DNA from: Aphelocoma coerulescens
Taxonomy: Eukaryota; Chordata; Aves; Passeriformes; Corvidae
DNA: 64,000 bases
NCBI RefSeq assembly: GCF_041296385.1
Contig: NC_091014.1
Coordinates: 56,438,078-56,502,077 of the forward strand
Direction: 5' to 3'
Part shown: positions 24,636 to 37,215 of the stretch, piece by piece
Numbering within the stretch: position 1 is the stretch's first letter
How the letters are laid out: each line of letters opens with the position of its first letter
Position numbers and translations under genes: made by a program
The notes under the pieces: model-generated
Database searches by the model: none
What the model saw: only the letters and a program-made list of their open reading frames with translations
What the model was told of the DNA's origin: nothing

Positions 24636-27049
24636 ATAATGCTTAAAATACACCTTGAACATGTGCTTCCCTTGAATCACTAACAGGCATAGCTACCAAG
24701 CCAGGCATTTCTACCATTTCATGATTTAAAATGGCAAAATTGTCCTTGTTTTAATATCAGGAAACAGAAACAGACACTAAAATAGCTCCCCAAAATGATC
24801 TCCAGCACACAGAGAGCACTGATGGAAACTGAGAGTACCTTAAGGTTTAGTCCAAATGATCTGGAGAGTTCTCTGATTCTTAATACCTGAAGCAGGCATT
24901 TTTGACAAAACTGTGATCAAAGTAGCTGTGGGCATCATCTCATATCTGAGCCTCACAGAGGTATGAAATATTTCTACTCCCACAGTCTGTGTTACGTTAT
25001 TCTTCAAGACAGATTGTGTCACATTTGTCACACATAGTTTGCTCTTGCCCTGAATGTTTTTGCAGCCACTGGCACTGTTGCAAAGCAAGTATAAAACACC
25101 ACCAGGCTAATGCAGTGCCTTCTTCTGTTCCATGATTCCTAATGCAAATGACTCTGCAAGGCCACGGGGAGCTGGGCTCTCCCGTTTTATGCATAGTTAC
25201 CTGTCACTGTATCTGCATGGGCTGCTTTCAAAAACCTCTTTGTCTGCAAGGTAAACTCAGCCTGGAGATGATCTCAGAGTTGAAATCCCAGCCAAGGGAA
25301 GTCATCAGGCTACAAAACCCACAAAGTTAAAAATACAGGGAGCACTGGAAAATCAACAGGAAACAATTTCTGCTGACTGAAGGTTTTAGCCTTCTTCCAA
25401 ACGCCAGCTAGCAGCAGCCTGTTGGATGGGACAAAGCAGCTACATGAAAGCAGCAGCATTCCTTAACTTTGTCTGTTAAAGCAGAAGTGAATGCCAGGAA
25501 AAGGTCAGGATTGTCCCTCAGCTCTGATTGTAGATCTGGGTGTTTTGGGGGTGAGATAGCTGAATCCCCCAGACCCTCTCTACACTTCTCTCCCCTTGCC
25601 AGGGTTCCCTGGACAATGGTTGCCAAAGGGGATTTCTTCTTTTCTTCTGGCTCTTGACATTAGCGGGGCCTGAAATTGGTCCTGGCAGTTTGGCATGAAG
25701 TACTCACCAGCTCGGGGGGTTCTCAGGCCTGTTTGCAGGTCAGGTGTCTGAGCACAGCTTTGTTTGGCCTGACTTCCTCAGGGAAACGCCTGTCACACCA
25801 ACTTAGTTAGACTGTAAGTGCCCCTCATCGAATGAAGATTGTCCGTTTTCACCCCCAGCAAAGAGGAGTGTTAAGCTCTTTACTACAAACCATTATGGAA
25901 AAAAAAACATGGTAGAAAAGCATAAAAATCATGAAAACACAGACCTAAAACTTGCCTTTCTTGCGCTGTGTTCACATCAGATAGTGCATTCCTCAGCAGC
26001 AGAAGCTGGAGGTCCAGCTCGACAGCACTCTGCTTTCAGAGCAGGACATCTCTGAGGCATATGGAGACACAGAGATGGGAAAAACATCCTTTCATCTCCC
26101 CAATCCACACAACCTCTGGAGCTAACGTGTAAACTAGCAAGAGTGCCTTGACCCAGTGGGGAGATCACTGATGGTGCCCAAAGCATCTGATCTTATTGAA
26201 TTTGTCCAAGGTGGATTCCTCTCTCCCTAGATCTCCTGAGATTTTTTAAATGTATAAAAGGCAGGTGTCTTTTAGGGGTACATGTTCTCTTATCTCTGAT
26301 CTGATAGGGTCACTGAAGAAGCGTGGCTGTGGCCAAGGCAACACAGCGCAATCTCTCACAGGTAAAACCCAGGCAGTCACCTGAACCACTGCCAATCCCT
26401 CCCTGTGAGGGTGTCTGTGTGTGTATGTGTTTGTGTTGGAAGTAGCATTTATTTCTTGGCAACAGGAATTTTCCCCCTCTTTTCATTGTAATTAGGAGTT
26501 ACAACGATGTAAGATCATGTAAGGGTGTTGCTTTAAAAAGTTTACGCAGGGCCACAGACATGAAATCTCATTACATCATCGGGTCACCAGTCCACAGTCA
26601 TTGCTTTAAAATTACATGGATTTTAAAAGAAGAAAGTTGGAAATGATTTTTTCATTTGTCATCTGGCCTTTGAGCCTTTACAGGTGCACTAGTTCTCCAT
26701 TGGCAAGTTTTTTCCATGAGTTCATGAGGACAAAACATGCTTTTTTTTTTTTTTCCCCCTGCCTTTTTTTGCCTTTTTTTAATGTATAAAAGTTGTTCCT
26801 GGCACTATCTTTTGGTTCCAGCTAATAGAAGTAGCAGAAGAACATTAAACAGTACGAGGATCTCAGTAAAATCTTAAGTGTTAGCAGCACCATCTGAGTG
26901 TTCTGGTATTAGATAGCTACTGGTTAGAAGATGATTTTACTTCTGCCCAGTCCTCATCATACTAAGTCAGAAAAAAAACCTGAAAAAGGAAGGGGAAAAA
27001 AACTGCTCAAAGGGAGAAGACTATATTTTCTGCCTCAAAAAATTAAACC

Positions 27050-27110
27050 TTTATATTTATATTTATATTTATATTTATATTTATATTTATATTTATATTT
27101 ATATTTATAT
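27050..27110 (+). repeat. (TTATAT)n microsatellite, about 10 copies
   Basis: Sixty-one bases of uninterrupted TTATAT hexamer, about 10.2 copies with no visible mismatch. The purity suggests recent expansion and probable length polymorphism. It lies about 950 bp upstream of SYN3 coding exon 3. Its translation as alternating Leu-Tyr is an artefact. Confidence 0.97.
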
Positions 27111-28063
27111 CACAGGCACTAATTTAATATCAGATTTTGATTCTGCATCATGTTAGAAAGGGAGGACCTGCATGGCACTAGGATATTCTAGTTCAAGGAT
27201 TACTCATTTGCTCATCAAGACCAGAGTTAGGATTTGAAGCCCAAGACTAACTCTGATCAGGTAATCCTGCCATCCTCCTACTGAGAGTGGCCTGAGACCA
27301 CCAAGCCTTGCTAGCTCTCCAGTCAGGATTATCACATCTCTCACCCAGCCAGTCACTCTGATTTGTGTCCTGACCTTCACTGACAACTTCTGCAGTCACA
27401 ATCACCTCTATGCCTTTTGCTCCCCACGGCTGAAATACCCCTTGCCAACCTTTCCAGCCTTGTAAGTCGTGCCTCTTTTAAAATACAAAGTGTTTTAATG
27501 ATTGAGCAGCTCTGTTAATAGCCTATCCAGCTTTGCTAACTCTTTAATAGTAAAAATCTTAATAAGCAAATCACATCAGGTGACCTCTGCTTATCACCTT
27601 CCTGCAACATAATAAGGTTTAAAAAGGTTTAAATCTTTTGTATTAGATTTATAGCTGGCCAGTGGCACAGCAGCTAACTCAGAAATAATTCTAAATTGAT
27701 GTCTCCAAGTGGAAACTTGGAATTTGAATTCAAATGACCTTACCTCTTTTTATTAATATTATTATTATTCTTTCCTGTGTGCATTTTTCAGCTTGCTCAC
27801 TCTTAATTCCTTCAGTACTCATTACTGCAATAAGCCTAATCCTGTGTACTTTTACACCTCGAGTGTGGGAGCCATAAATACTTCTGCAGTCTCTCAGGGC
27901 AAACCAGCTATAATTGGATCTCCAGTTGCCTCACAGAAAGAAAAAAAAAGTTGAAAAAAAGAAGGAAAGGCACATTCCAGACAAAGAAAACTCTGCGTCT
28001 GTGTCCATGTGTTTGTGTCTCTGCCGCCCCTGAGTAACACTTTGTCCTTTTGCTCCACTCCAG

Positions 28064-28155
28064 GCCGAGTTCTCCGAGTTGAACCTGGCTGCTTACGTCA
28101 TGGGTGGCTGCATGGTGGACATGCAGGTCATGAGGAATGGCACCAAGGTGGTCAG
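28064..28155 (+). CDS. SYN3: SYN3 coding exon 3
   Basis: This 92-nt exon lies between ctccactccag|GCC and GTCAG|gtgagg. It encodes 30 codons plus the first two bases of an Arg codon, residues 126-155. The peptide starts [20 protein letters not shown] and ends RNGTKVV, matching the domain C segment shared by all synapsins (SYN1 has AEFSDLNLVAHANGG). It follows exon 2 in phase and is completed by the G at the start of exon 4. The CR1 copy begins about 430 bp downstream and does not touch the donor. Confidence 0.96.
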
Positions 28156-28582
28156 GTGAGGAGCACCAGTTGGTCTTGAAAACTGGGCTGTCTGGATCAA
28201 TACTGGGGCGAGCAGGTTGGCCTCAGGGGGTGACAAATATCTGAGTCAGGGCAGCATAGTCCTGTTGGCTTCAAGGATTCTTGGAAGTGGTGAAAAGACT
28301 GGCCTGACTCTGGTGGGTTTGTATCAGGTCTCAGGTGCACATTATGCCATGCAGTCGTTGTTTCCAGTCTAGACCTTTCATGCAAGAGCAAATGCCTCCT
28401 TCTCGGGTTCTTTTTAGCCTCCAGACTCCCAACAAAAGGAATAACACATCTTCTCCCTTAGTTTTTCTTGCTTCTCTGCCAACTCACCTTCATTTTAAAC
28501 AGTGGCTCTAATTCACTAGCCTACCTGACTTAGACCCTGAACCCAGTGGACTACCCTTGCAATAGCCACTAAGCCCAGATGA

Positions 28583-29198
28583 CCAGACCAAGAGCAGCCC
28601 TGAGGAAAAGGACTTGGGGGTGTTGGGGGGACAAGAGGCTTGACATAAGCCAGCAATGCTCTCACAGCCCTGAAAGCCAACCACGTCCTGGGCTGCATCC
28701 AAAGCAGCGTGGCCAGCAGGGCGAGGGAGGGCATTCTGCCCCTCTGCTCTGCTCTGGTAAGACCCCACCTGCAGTGCTGCACCCAGCTCTGGGGCACCCA
28801 GTATAAGAAGGACATGGACCTGGTAGAGTGAGTCCAAAGGAGGGCCATGATAATCGTCAGGGGGGTGAAGCACCTCTCCTGTGAAGATAGGCTGATAGGC
28901 TTCAAGTACCTAAAGGGAACTACAACAGAGTTTTGCAAGGGCATGTAGTGATAGGACAAGGGGGAATGGCTTTAAACTGAATGAGAGTAGATTTTTTTCC
29001 TTTATTGTGAGAGTGGTGAGGCATGGGCACAGGTTGCCCCGAGAAGGTGTGGATGCCCCATCCATGGCAGTGTTCAGCACTAGATGGTGCTTTGAACAAC
29101 CTGGTCTAGTGTGAGGTGTCCCTGCTCATGACAAGGGGGTTGGAACTAGATGACATTTAAGGTCCCTTCCAATACAAACTATTCTATGATTCTGTGAT
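28583..29198 (+). mobile_element. CR1 LINE, 5'-truncated copy (ORF2 C-terminus and 3' tail)
   Basis: The copy opens inside the region encoding the C-terminal part of the CR1 reverse transcriptase polyprotein: blocks corresponding to 'LGCIQSSVASRARE', 'ALVRPHLQCC' and 'YKKDMDLV' are readable around 28690-28830 only by ignoring stop codons and frameshifts. A 'gataggacaagggggaatgg' block follows near 28951, then ggttggaactagatgacatt near 29138, and the copy ends attctatgattctgtga at 29198. It is a dead, 5'-truncated insertion in the same orientation as SYN3. Subfamily not determined. Confidence 0.92.
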
Positions 29199-32100
29199 CC
29201 TGATGCTTGCAGCCTGATTTGCTCCTGAAATACCACTTCTTTTTTTGTGAGAGACTCCCAGTGCTCTGGCTTTGCCCTGTGGTATATCTCAGAGGTAATA
29301 CCCGTCTCTGCTTGGTGGGGATTTCTGTCCTACTAGCATTACTTTGTAATTGCAGTCATTGCAAGAAGCCTTTTCCCGAGCAATGCTTCTCCAATCACAC
29401 ATCCAATTCACTTTCCAAAAGCATTGCTCCACCTCTTTCAAGCACCAGAGTGCCAGCAATCTGAAGCTAATGTGAGATGCATTTTTACAAGTTTTATGTG
29501 AAGAGTAGTGTACATTGTCACATGTGTGTATGATGCCTCTGTTTACACAGCACCAATATTACCTTCCACCCCATTATTCCCAAGCCTTCATCTTTATGAG
29601 CTCCTGTTGTTACAACTCTACATTTCATCTTTGATACAATAGCTTTTCTTTGTTTGTGTTGAAATCTCACTGCTGTTCCAAATTAATTTTTCTAGCTGCC
29701 CTGCTTCTCTGTGTACAATTCCTTCGCACTTTTGGTATATTCAGCATCTTTGAGTTTAATACTCTTGACACATTTAATCAATGCTTTTGTCTGTTTGCAA
29801 CTAGTTCAAAATTAGAGATAGGGACACATAATGTAGCATGCAGTGCTATTCTTGAAAGGGATTCTTAGAACAGCTGAAAAACTGATTTTGAGCATGGTGG
29901 CCTCAGTTTAATTTCTCAATATGTCATTTCCAGTCTAAACAGTGCAAAGCAAAACATGTCACTGTCAATTAGCTATGACTGTGGTCCATCAATTCATTTC
30001 AGGTCCTAACATCTCTCTTAGTACATCCACAAGGCATTTGTTCTTTGGTAAAATGTCATGAGCCTCTGCTAAAAACCTTTAAAGTTGTGTCTGTTTCATG
30101 CATTTGCTTTCTCCTGTGCCGCAAATGTCTGTTTCTGAGTGAAACAAAGCATTGTGTCCCATGAACCAGCCGCTGGAGCATTCATCAGACAGTGTGCCGT
30201 GCTAATGCACTCTTGTGTTTGCTTGCTCATGATGCTGGAAGGTTTCCCAAGAACCATTTCCTAGGTTGATCACATCTTCATTTTCCTTCCTGTGTCTTTC
30301 CTCCCAAAGCCATTCATACATCTGGCAGAAAAATCTTGAGCTATTAAACTGAAACTGAAGACAAAATTTATTTCACAAAACTGTCTGGGGCATGGTGTTC
30401 ATGTTTCTGCTCACAGTGAATACACAGGTATTCCAGCTAGCATTTTTGCATAGATATTTATATATGAAATACCTGGGGTTTTGAATGTCATTAGCTCAGG
30501 GTTTTTTGTTTTCATACCTGCATGTTTAAGGACACATTTGCCTTGTGGGAAGTGCATTTGGTAAATACACACTCGTCTGGATATGCAATTTATATAGCAT
30601 ATGCTACATGCCATAGTCCTTGCAAGCAGCAAATATTTGTTTGCAGCCTGTGCTGATGTGCCCCTGTTGTGCCCAGCTCAGTGAGTTTAAGAACTCAGGT
30701 TACCCAGCTTCCACAGCCACTCCTAGCAATACTCTAGAAGGTATAGAAATTAAAGCTCTTCTTCACTTTAGAAAGCAAATTGTGGAACTGAGCTGTGTAG
30801 AGGCACCTCAACCCATCCACATGGGTGCAGCTGCTTCCCACTCCCTTCAAGTCCCACTATCCCACTCACAGCCATGTCCTGCCTGGCCACAGACACACTT
30901 CAGAGTGCCCAGCCACAGGGGCACCCCTTCAACTCACATGTGTACCAACAGTGCTGCTGCTGTCATCTTTTTTCCATCACTTATTAGGCCTCTGTTAATT
31001 ATTAAGCAAAATATTCATTCCAAAATCAGAATAATCAAAATGCTTCATCTTGTTTTTTTTAATACCCAGAGTCATGGAAACCCCACTGACAATTTATAGG
31101 AAGGTAAATACAACATCATCTTGCTAACAAGCACATTTGGGATGCCCCCCTGCAGGAGCCCTGCCTGCTTCACATTACTCTTCAAAGGGAGAGCAATAGA
31201 ATGTAGCAGTTTAGTGGAAAGACAGTGAATATACTACAGACAAGTAGATTTAAATCACCAAAATAATAAATTTCTTAAGAGCAACAACTAATATTCATAT
31301 TCATATTCAGCAACCACTGGGCTGTCCTCTCCAATTTGACATTATATGTATTGATAAGCTATCTAACAATTTATTAGCCTATAAAATTCTGTCATTTTGG
31401 AGCAGGTCTCCTAGTTCTGTCTTTAAGCTGTAAATACCGTATCGCACATGTAAAGCAAAGTTTAAACCAAAGCCTTTTTCTGCTGTTTGTGTAATCCCTT
31501 CTGACACCTTGGAGTTAAGGCATTTTTTCAGACCCCATGTCAACTGATTTGAACTGCCCTGGGAAAAAATTGTGGTTCTTTTACCTAAGAATTCCTAAAT
31601 TCCCTAAGAAGAAAGTATAACAGTCCTTAAAGCCTTCCATTTACCACTTGCCTCAGGAAATTTTTAAAGAAAAAAAGATGCTTTAGAAATATTATTGGCA
31701 ATTACAGAAAGCAAAGATGTGGACATATACATGACTCCTAGCCTGTGTATCTTGAAGTAAGTAGCTACAATTAAGTTACCAAACAATCTTACTGAAGCCA
31801 GGCATTACTTTGCTTGCCTGATTTTTAAAACAAGCATGGCTCCAAGAATTTAATTTTACAGTAACAGTGTTCTGGGTCTCCAGCTTCTCTTTTTTAGCTA
31901 CTAAGTTCTGCACATCTGTAGGAGGGGGTGGAGGATTTGAGGTAGTGTCAGCAAAATGTGCTACTGGAGACAGAGGCTATCATCTAACAAATGTAAAAAA
32001 CTGCATCTGTGTTTTCTGTGCCAGTTCCACCACGGTTTGTGAAGGCTCCATCAGCCTGTTCAGCACATTTCCTTCAGACAGAGAGCTGGCCATGAAGTGC

Positions 32101-34836
32101 CTTGTGCAGTCTCTAGCAAGCGCTTTCCTGTGTTTGCGCCCTGTGACCCTTGCCCTGACTGAGGACACCAGTGGGATGAGCTGGGCACCAGGAGCAGTGT
32201 TGGGCTCAGCCAGGGCTGGTGGGGTGGGGATGTCCCACACATTGGTCCTTATTACCCCAGCACTTACTTGGAAAAAATTGGCAGCAGACCTTCCCCACTG
32301 AAGAGTTAAATATGGGAAGCAGGAGGCAGTGTTTATTCATCTCAAAGGATCCCTCACCAGCTTAGACAGCAGCTCTTACAGCAGGGAAAAGGTGGGTGCA
32401 GTAGCTGGAGTACTAAAGAGTGTGTAAAAACAAGTGTGGGTTTATGCCTACTTTTAAAACACTTGGGTGGATTCTTCATCCTCCTCCCAGTGCACAACTC
32501 TTGACAACTTCCCTCCGGACAGGTCTACACACACAAACAGAAGGATACAGTGAACCATCTGCAGTCTAATTTACTCTAGAAAGCTCTTGGACTGTGTCAC
32601 TTTTACTGGGGTTAGGTGTGAGGAATGGGATTTTTATTTTCAATTTCTCTGAAGGGCCCTTCCTGTCAATATTTTGGCAGTGTAAAGAGACTGTCAGCGT
32701 TGGCACTGCACCCACTCTGAGGTGCATTTATGCTTTCAGGATATTATAAAAGTGTTTAAGTAGAAATGAAAATTTGGGTTGTATCTGTTTCTGACAGCAA
32801 CATTTCGATTCCCAAACTACGATCCCAGATTCTGTATTAGATTAAATTCAGTTCTCTGCTTGACTCTTGGATTTCACAAGACTTCAGCTATTAATTCCAG
32901 TAGATATGGGAATAAGGTGGGGATATGTTGAAAATCTGGACAGCTCTTTTACCTGGGGAATACTAGTGTCTTTGGGAGCATTTCAGACCTTTAAGGATAT
33001 AAATTAATCATGCACCAGACTGCTCTCATCTCCTGTCTCCCTGTAGAGAGGCCTCTTTTGCCATTGGGGCCTATCATCCAGGAGCGAAAGCACATTTTTC
33101 TGTTTGCATGGGACCTGTCAGAGTGGTGGCCATAGCACTTACAGTGTGGTGTGCAGGCTCAATGCAACCCCACAGGACAGACAACAGCTGATGGACCAGG
33201 AGATGCCCAGGGTCTGAAGTGGGGAGGACCCTGTGTGGAGAAATGGCCCTGGCAAGTGTAGAGGGGTGTCCAAAATGACAGCAAAGAGGAACAGCACCAA
33301 GGACAAAGCCTTGCTGTGAGGAAGGATCTTTGCCGTGGAATGATGTTTGGTCCTACAGGCCTTGCCCAAATTTGGCCTGTCTGTGTAAGGTGTGTGTCTC
33401 TCCCTGCTCACCCTGGATGATGTGCCCTTGCTACTCACAGCCGTGCTGGGGTCAGTGAATTCTCCAGTTAGTCTACACAAGCCCATCCATTCCTGTAACA
33501 CTGACATTCCCGTTGCTTCCAGCTGATTCAGTGCTTCTACAATGCTCTGGTGACAACAGGACAGCAACCTGTTGAATCGCCATCCCAAAAATCCCTGAAA
33601 GTGCTTTTTTCCTGAAGCATATTTTTACACTGCAAGCTGCAGTACAGTCACAGCATGAGGAAGCAAATCCTTTCACACAAGAGAAGCAGAGAAGAAGCTG
33701 GCCAGCCCACAGGTGTTCCCCTGCTATTCAGAGCTTGCAGACTCCAGGAGATGTGGTCTGACTAAAAAAGATGTGCCTGCTCCAGGATGCAAGATTCTTT
33801 GAAGTGAGGACACTATCCTCTGCCCACTGCATCTTTTCCCATCCCAGTAGGTTCACTCACCCCAAAGGTCCATTGGCAAGCAGCTGCCTGAAAGAGGCAT
33901 GGAGGTTTTCTATCCTACAGAGGCCATGCTTTCTCACCACACAGTAGTTGCATGTTGCTAGAAGGATGTTTTCTTGTCTCCACAGGACTATTTGTTCACA
34001 AGAGTTGGTGGTTTCTTGCAGTTCTTCTACAGAGAGAATGTCCAGGAAGGCCATGGGAGTAGCCACTGTCCCTGGACACTGATGTAGGCAGTATTGGTAG
34101 GCAGTAGGTCATTTGGTCACTTTCCAGCTTCTCATGTTCCAGGAGGGTTGTGCCAAAGACAAACTGCAGCCTCTGTCTAATCCCTGTCTTTTTAATTTAA
34201 CTCTTGACCTAATTAGGGTCTTTTTTTGGATGTCTTTTTCTAGTTATTGTTGTTGTTTGGAGGGGTGGGGTTGGGATGTAGTTTTTTTTGGTTGGTTGTT
34301 TTGTTAATTCCAAACCAAATTTCTGCAATTTTCTGTGAAGTTGCAGATAGGAGAAAAAAAATGGCAGAAACTGATCAGGAAAGTTTATGTTTCTAGCAGC
34401 CAGATGGAAAAATATGTTGAGCTCATGGTTCTCCCAAGTTTCACAGAAGGTGCCACATGGTGGAGTACAATATGTGCTATGTATTTAACACTAAGAAACA
34501 TTTGGGCAATATTTTTTCTATTGATGGCATGGCAATCCATAAATGTAATGGAGAAGTGTGTGTAACAGCCTGTAAGCTTTCGAAAATTCAGTTTAGGCAA
34601 GAGACCAATGTGCCAAATGACCACTTTCCTCACTGAAATACCCTGCAGAGACAATGAGCTGGGGCGAGACGTCTAACAGGGTACACCCTGGCAAGCTGCA
34701 GTTACATATGAAGCAATTTAACACCTCTAGTAAACATTTATAAACTGAGAAATTATTCCCATATGGGGGATGATCTAACATTGTTTTTCACTAATATCTC
34801 CCCCCTCTTCACCTGTCTGTCCCTGTCCTCTTTTTC

Positions 34837-34852
34837 TTTTTTTTTTTTTTTT
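34837..34852 (+). repeat. T-tract, 16 nt
   Basis: A run of 16 T residues, separated by one C from five more T residues (34831-34835). Simple sequence with no associated retroposon body that I can recognise. Confidence 0.9.
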
Positions 34853-35407
34853 GGAGCAGGAAGTACAAAAGAGAAGAGACAGTGGGGTGTGATTATTTAT
34901 GTATTTATTCTCAGTTACTTCCACCTCAGCTCCTGCTGCTAAACAGCTGCTTGGAGGCCTGCTTCTCCCTGCAGGGTTTGCTGATGTCCCAGATGAATAA
35001 TGTCCCCCTTCACCTCCCTGGCAGCTGGCGCCCAGCCGACGTGCGGGCAGGATGCTGACAGTTATTGGGAAAACACTTGGCATGCAGACAGCTGCCAGAA
35101 AGCAAAAGTCACTCCAAGCAGACCAGGGTGGGGAGCATCTCAGATACTAAACTATTGCCTGACCCTTTTTTGCATTTACAGTAATTCTTTCCAAAAAAGA
35201 ACGAGACGCCAGGGTCTAGAGCATTCAATAATTAGTTAATCCAGGATTAAATACAAGAATGATTTAAAAACTGTGTACATTGCTTCAGTCTTGATCAGCT
35301 TTCTTTTTTTATCAGTCCTGCCATAGTTTGTCTCCTTTCCATGTGGGTTTTTACTAAGGCTTCTTCCAGGGAATGGCAATCATTCTAATGTCACTTCAAA
35401 GTTAGCC

Positions 35408-35489
35408 CTGCAATGAGCATGGTGTTGGGCCAGATGGTTTCCAAAGATCCTCTCCAACCTAAATTACTCTATGACTTTATTCTGTGATG
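35408..35489 (+). mobile_element. CR1 LINE 3' tail fragment
   Basis: About 80 bases matching the CR1 terminus: ggtgttgggccagatggttt, then gatcctctccaacctaaatt, then degenerate octamer units (actctatgactttattctgtga). It is 5'-truncated to little more than the 3' UTR. Its internal sequence differs from the copy ending at 29198, suggesting another CR1 subfamily. Confidence 0.75.
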
Positions 35490-36790
35490 TTGGAAAGTAT
35501 TTGGATCACCTTCTGTAAAAGCTTTGGATCACAAGCCTTTTGAAGGCAAGTTGGTGTTGGCAGGTGTGGTTGTTCCTACTTTCAGGCTTTGTCCGAGTCC
35601 ACATGCTTTTCCTTGTCAGTGTTGATCAGTTTAGAAGTAAAATATATGGCAGACTTTTTAGACTGCCAGAGTACAGTTCAGAGAGTATGGGACATGATTC
35701 AATGGTTAGTTGAGCATTGATCTGTGGCTGAGAAGCAAATCAGAGCATCTTCCAGGGTGTCCTCATCTGCCTACAGTGGTATTGTTCCTACTGCAACTGT
35801 GACTCCTGGCTCCTGCTGCTTTTGCTGCACTGATCTCCCACACCCCCCATGTATTTTACCCAGCCATTCTCTATTACAATGTTTAAAAAAACCCCCTGCT
35901 TCTCTCCTCCAGCCTAGTAAAGAGAGGTTATTCTTTATTTTATGTTGCTTTCTTTTTTCCCTAAAACCAGCTCTGTGTTATCTTATTTATATAAGCAGTC
36001 ACATTCGTTCTTTCTTTGAATAACTTCAGCAGGGTTTATTTCTTTCTCTGGAAAATATGACATGAGGTTTTGACTGAAATGACATTTTTGTCTTGGCAAA
36101 TTTTCCACTTTGCTAAAACATCAAACAGAATGTTAAATCTAACACTGTGATATGGGAAAATGTCATTGATTCCCTATTAATTTTCAGTAATGTAAAAGCA
36201 ATGCCATTAACACCCAAGCAAAGCACAAAAAGAATTTGTTCCTATTTGTAAATGCCATTTTCTGTTAGGTGTCAGACACCTGAGGCACTGCATATTTGGA
36301 GGAATTTTGCACTTCTTGAGCAAAAGTTGCAGCCACTTATGGCTTGGACTTGTGCCTCAGAAGCTTCCCTGAAGGCTTCATTAACTGCAAGTAATGCAAA
36401 ACTTACTGTATCATGTTGCTTAATTATGCACTTCTCTTCTTCTCTGTGTCATGCCAGATAGGAAAGGCTTTGGAAGGGAACTTAGTCAAAATGTCTTGAT
36501 CACTGGGAAGTATCTGAAAGCTGAATGAAGTCTCCTTGAATAATGGAGGGTAGCCAGAACCTGAAGTGAGGATGTTGTCTTCAGTGTCCTGGGAAGATCT
36601 TTTTCTATTGGCATGAAGGGCAAAGTGTCTTCTAAGACTGTCAGTCTTCTAAAAAGAGAGCAGGAGAGCCCATCCTTCTCCCACAACACCAGGAAAAAGC
36701 TCTCTCACCCATCATGATGCTGGGGTATAAAGCACCCTTTGGCTGCAAATGGTTATTCACAGTGGAAGGAGTCGTTAAGAGGTATTTTGA

Positions 36791-37215
36791 CAATCACAGA
36801 ACTGGTTAGGAAAGCTCTCTAAGAGCATTGGTCCAGCCATTAATGACCACTGCCATTTTCACCACTAAATCACAGCCCTAAGTGCCATATCCACACCCCC
36901 TTTGAACAGCTCAAGGGACGGTGACTCAACCACTTCCCTGGGAAGCTTCTTTCAATGCTTGGTAACCCTTTCCATGAAGAAATTTTTCCTGATATCCACT
37001 AAACCTCCCCTGCAACAACCTGAAGCCATCCCCTCTTGTCCTACACCTTGTTACCTGGGAGAGGGGGCCACTACAACACGCTCCAGCACCTCAATGCCTT
37101 ACTTTCAGTGAGGGAGCCAGAACTGAACACAGGATCTGAGGTGTGACCTCACCAGTGCTCAGTACAGGGGGACAATCTAATGTGTTGATCACACTCTTTC
37201 TGATACAAATAGTCT
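36791..37215 (-). mobile_element. CR1 LINE copy, antisense to SYN3, with internal deletion
   Basis: Read on the + strand this is CR1 in reverse complement: it begins caatcacagaactggttagg, then ggtgactcaaccacttccct, gaagaaatttttcctgatat, cctcttgtcctacaccttgt, and ends aggtgtgacctcaccagtgc / ctttctgatacaaatag. Compared with the CR1 order I know, a block of roughly 150-200 bp is missing at about 37065-37080, where the 'acctgggagagg' segment runs almost directly into 'cacgctccagcacctcaatg'. The deletion size is from memory of the consensus. Confidence 0.88.

Larger units (their letters stand above)
18072..28063 (+). other. SYN3: SYN3 intron between coding exons 2 and 3 (9,992 nt)
   Basis: Donor gtcagt, acceptor ttgctccactccag. 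It contains an old CR1-like fragment (24305-24635), a perfect 20-bp tandem duplication (23267-23306) and the TTATAT microsatellite (27050-27110). A T-rich patch lies around 26741-26780. The longest open frame (23484-23993, 169 codons) has no recognisable domain and I do not accept it as a gene. Otherwise I see nothing in this stretch. Confidence 0.9.

Noticed and set aside
27705..27736. Adjacent small palindromes (ccaagt-ggaa-acttgg, then atttgaattcaaat)
   Set aside because: Short enough to be chance in AT-rich DNA; no other structure around them.
28516..28959. Open frames of 121-147 codons on the - strand
   Set aside because: They are antisense shadows of the CR1 insertion at 28583-29198.
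30620..31099. 159-codon open frame in the SYN3 intron
   Set aside because: No domain, no splice context, low-complexity Ser/His/Pro content typical of non-coding frames.
31867..32301. 144-codon open frame on +
   Set aside because: Intronic, with no homologue I recognise and overlapping frames on the other strand.
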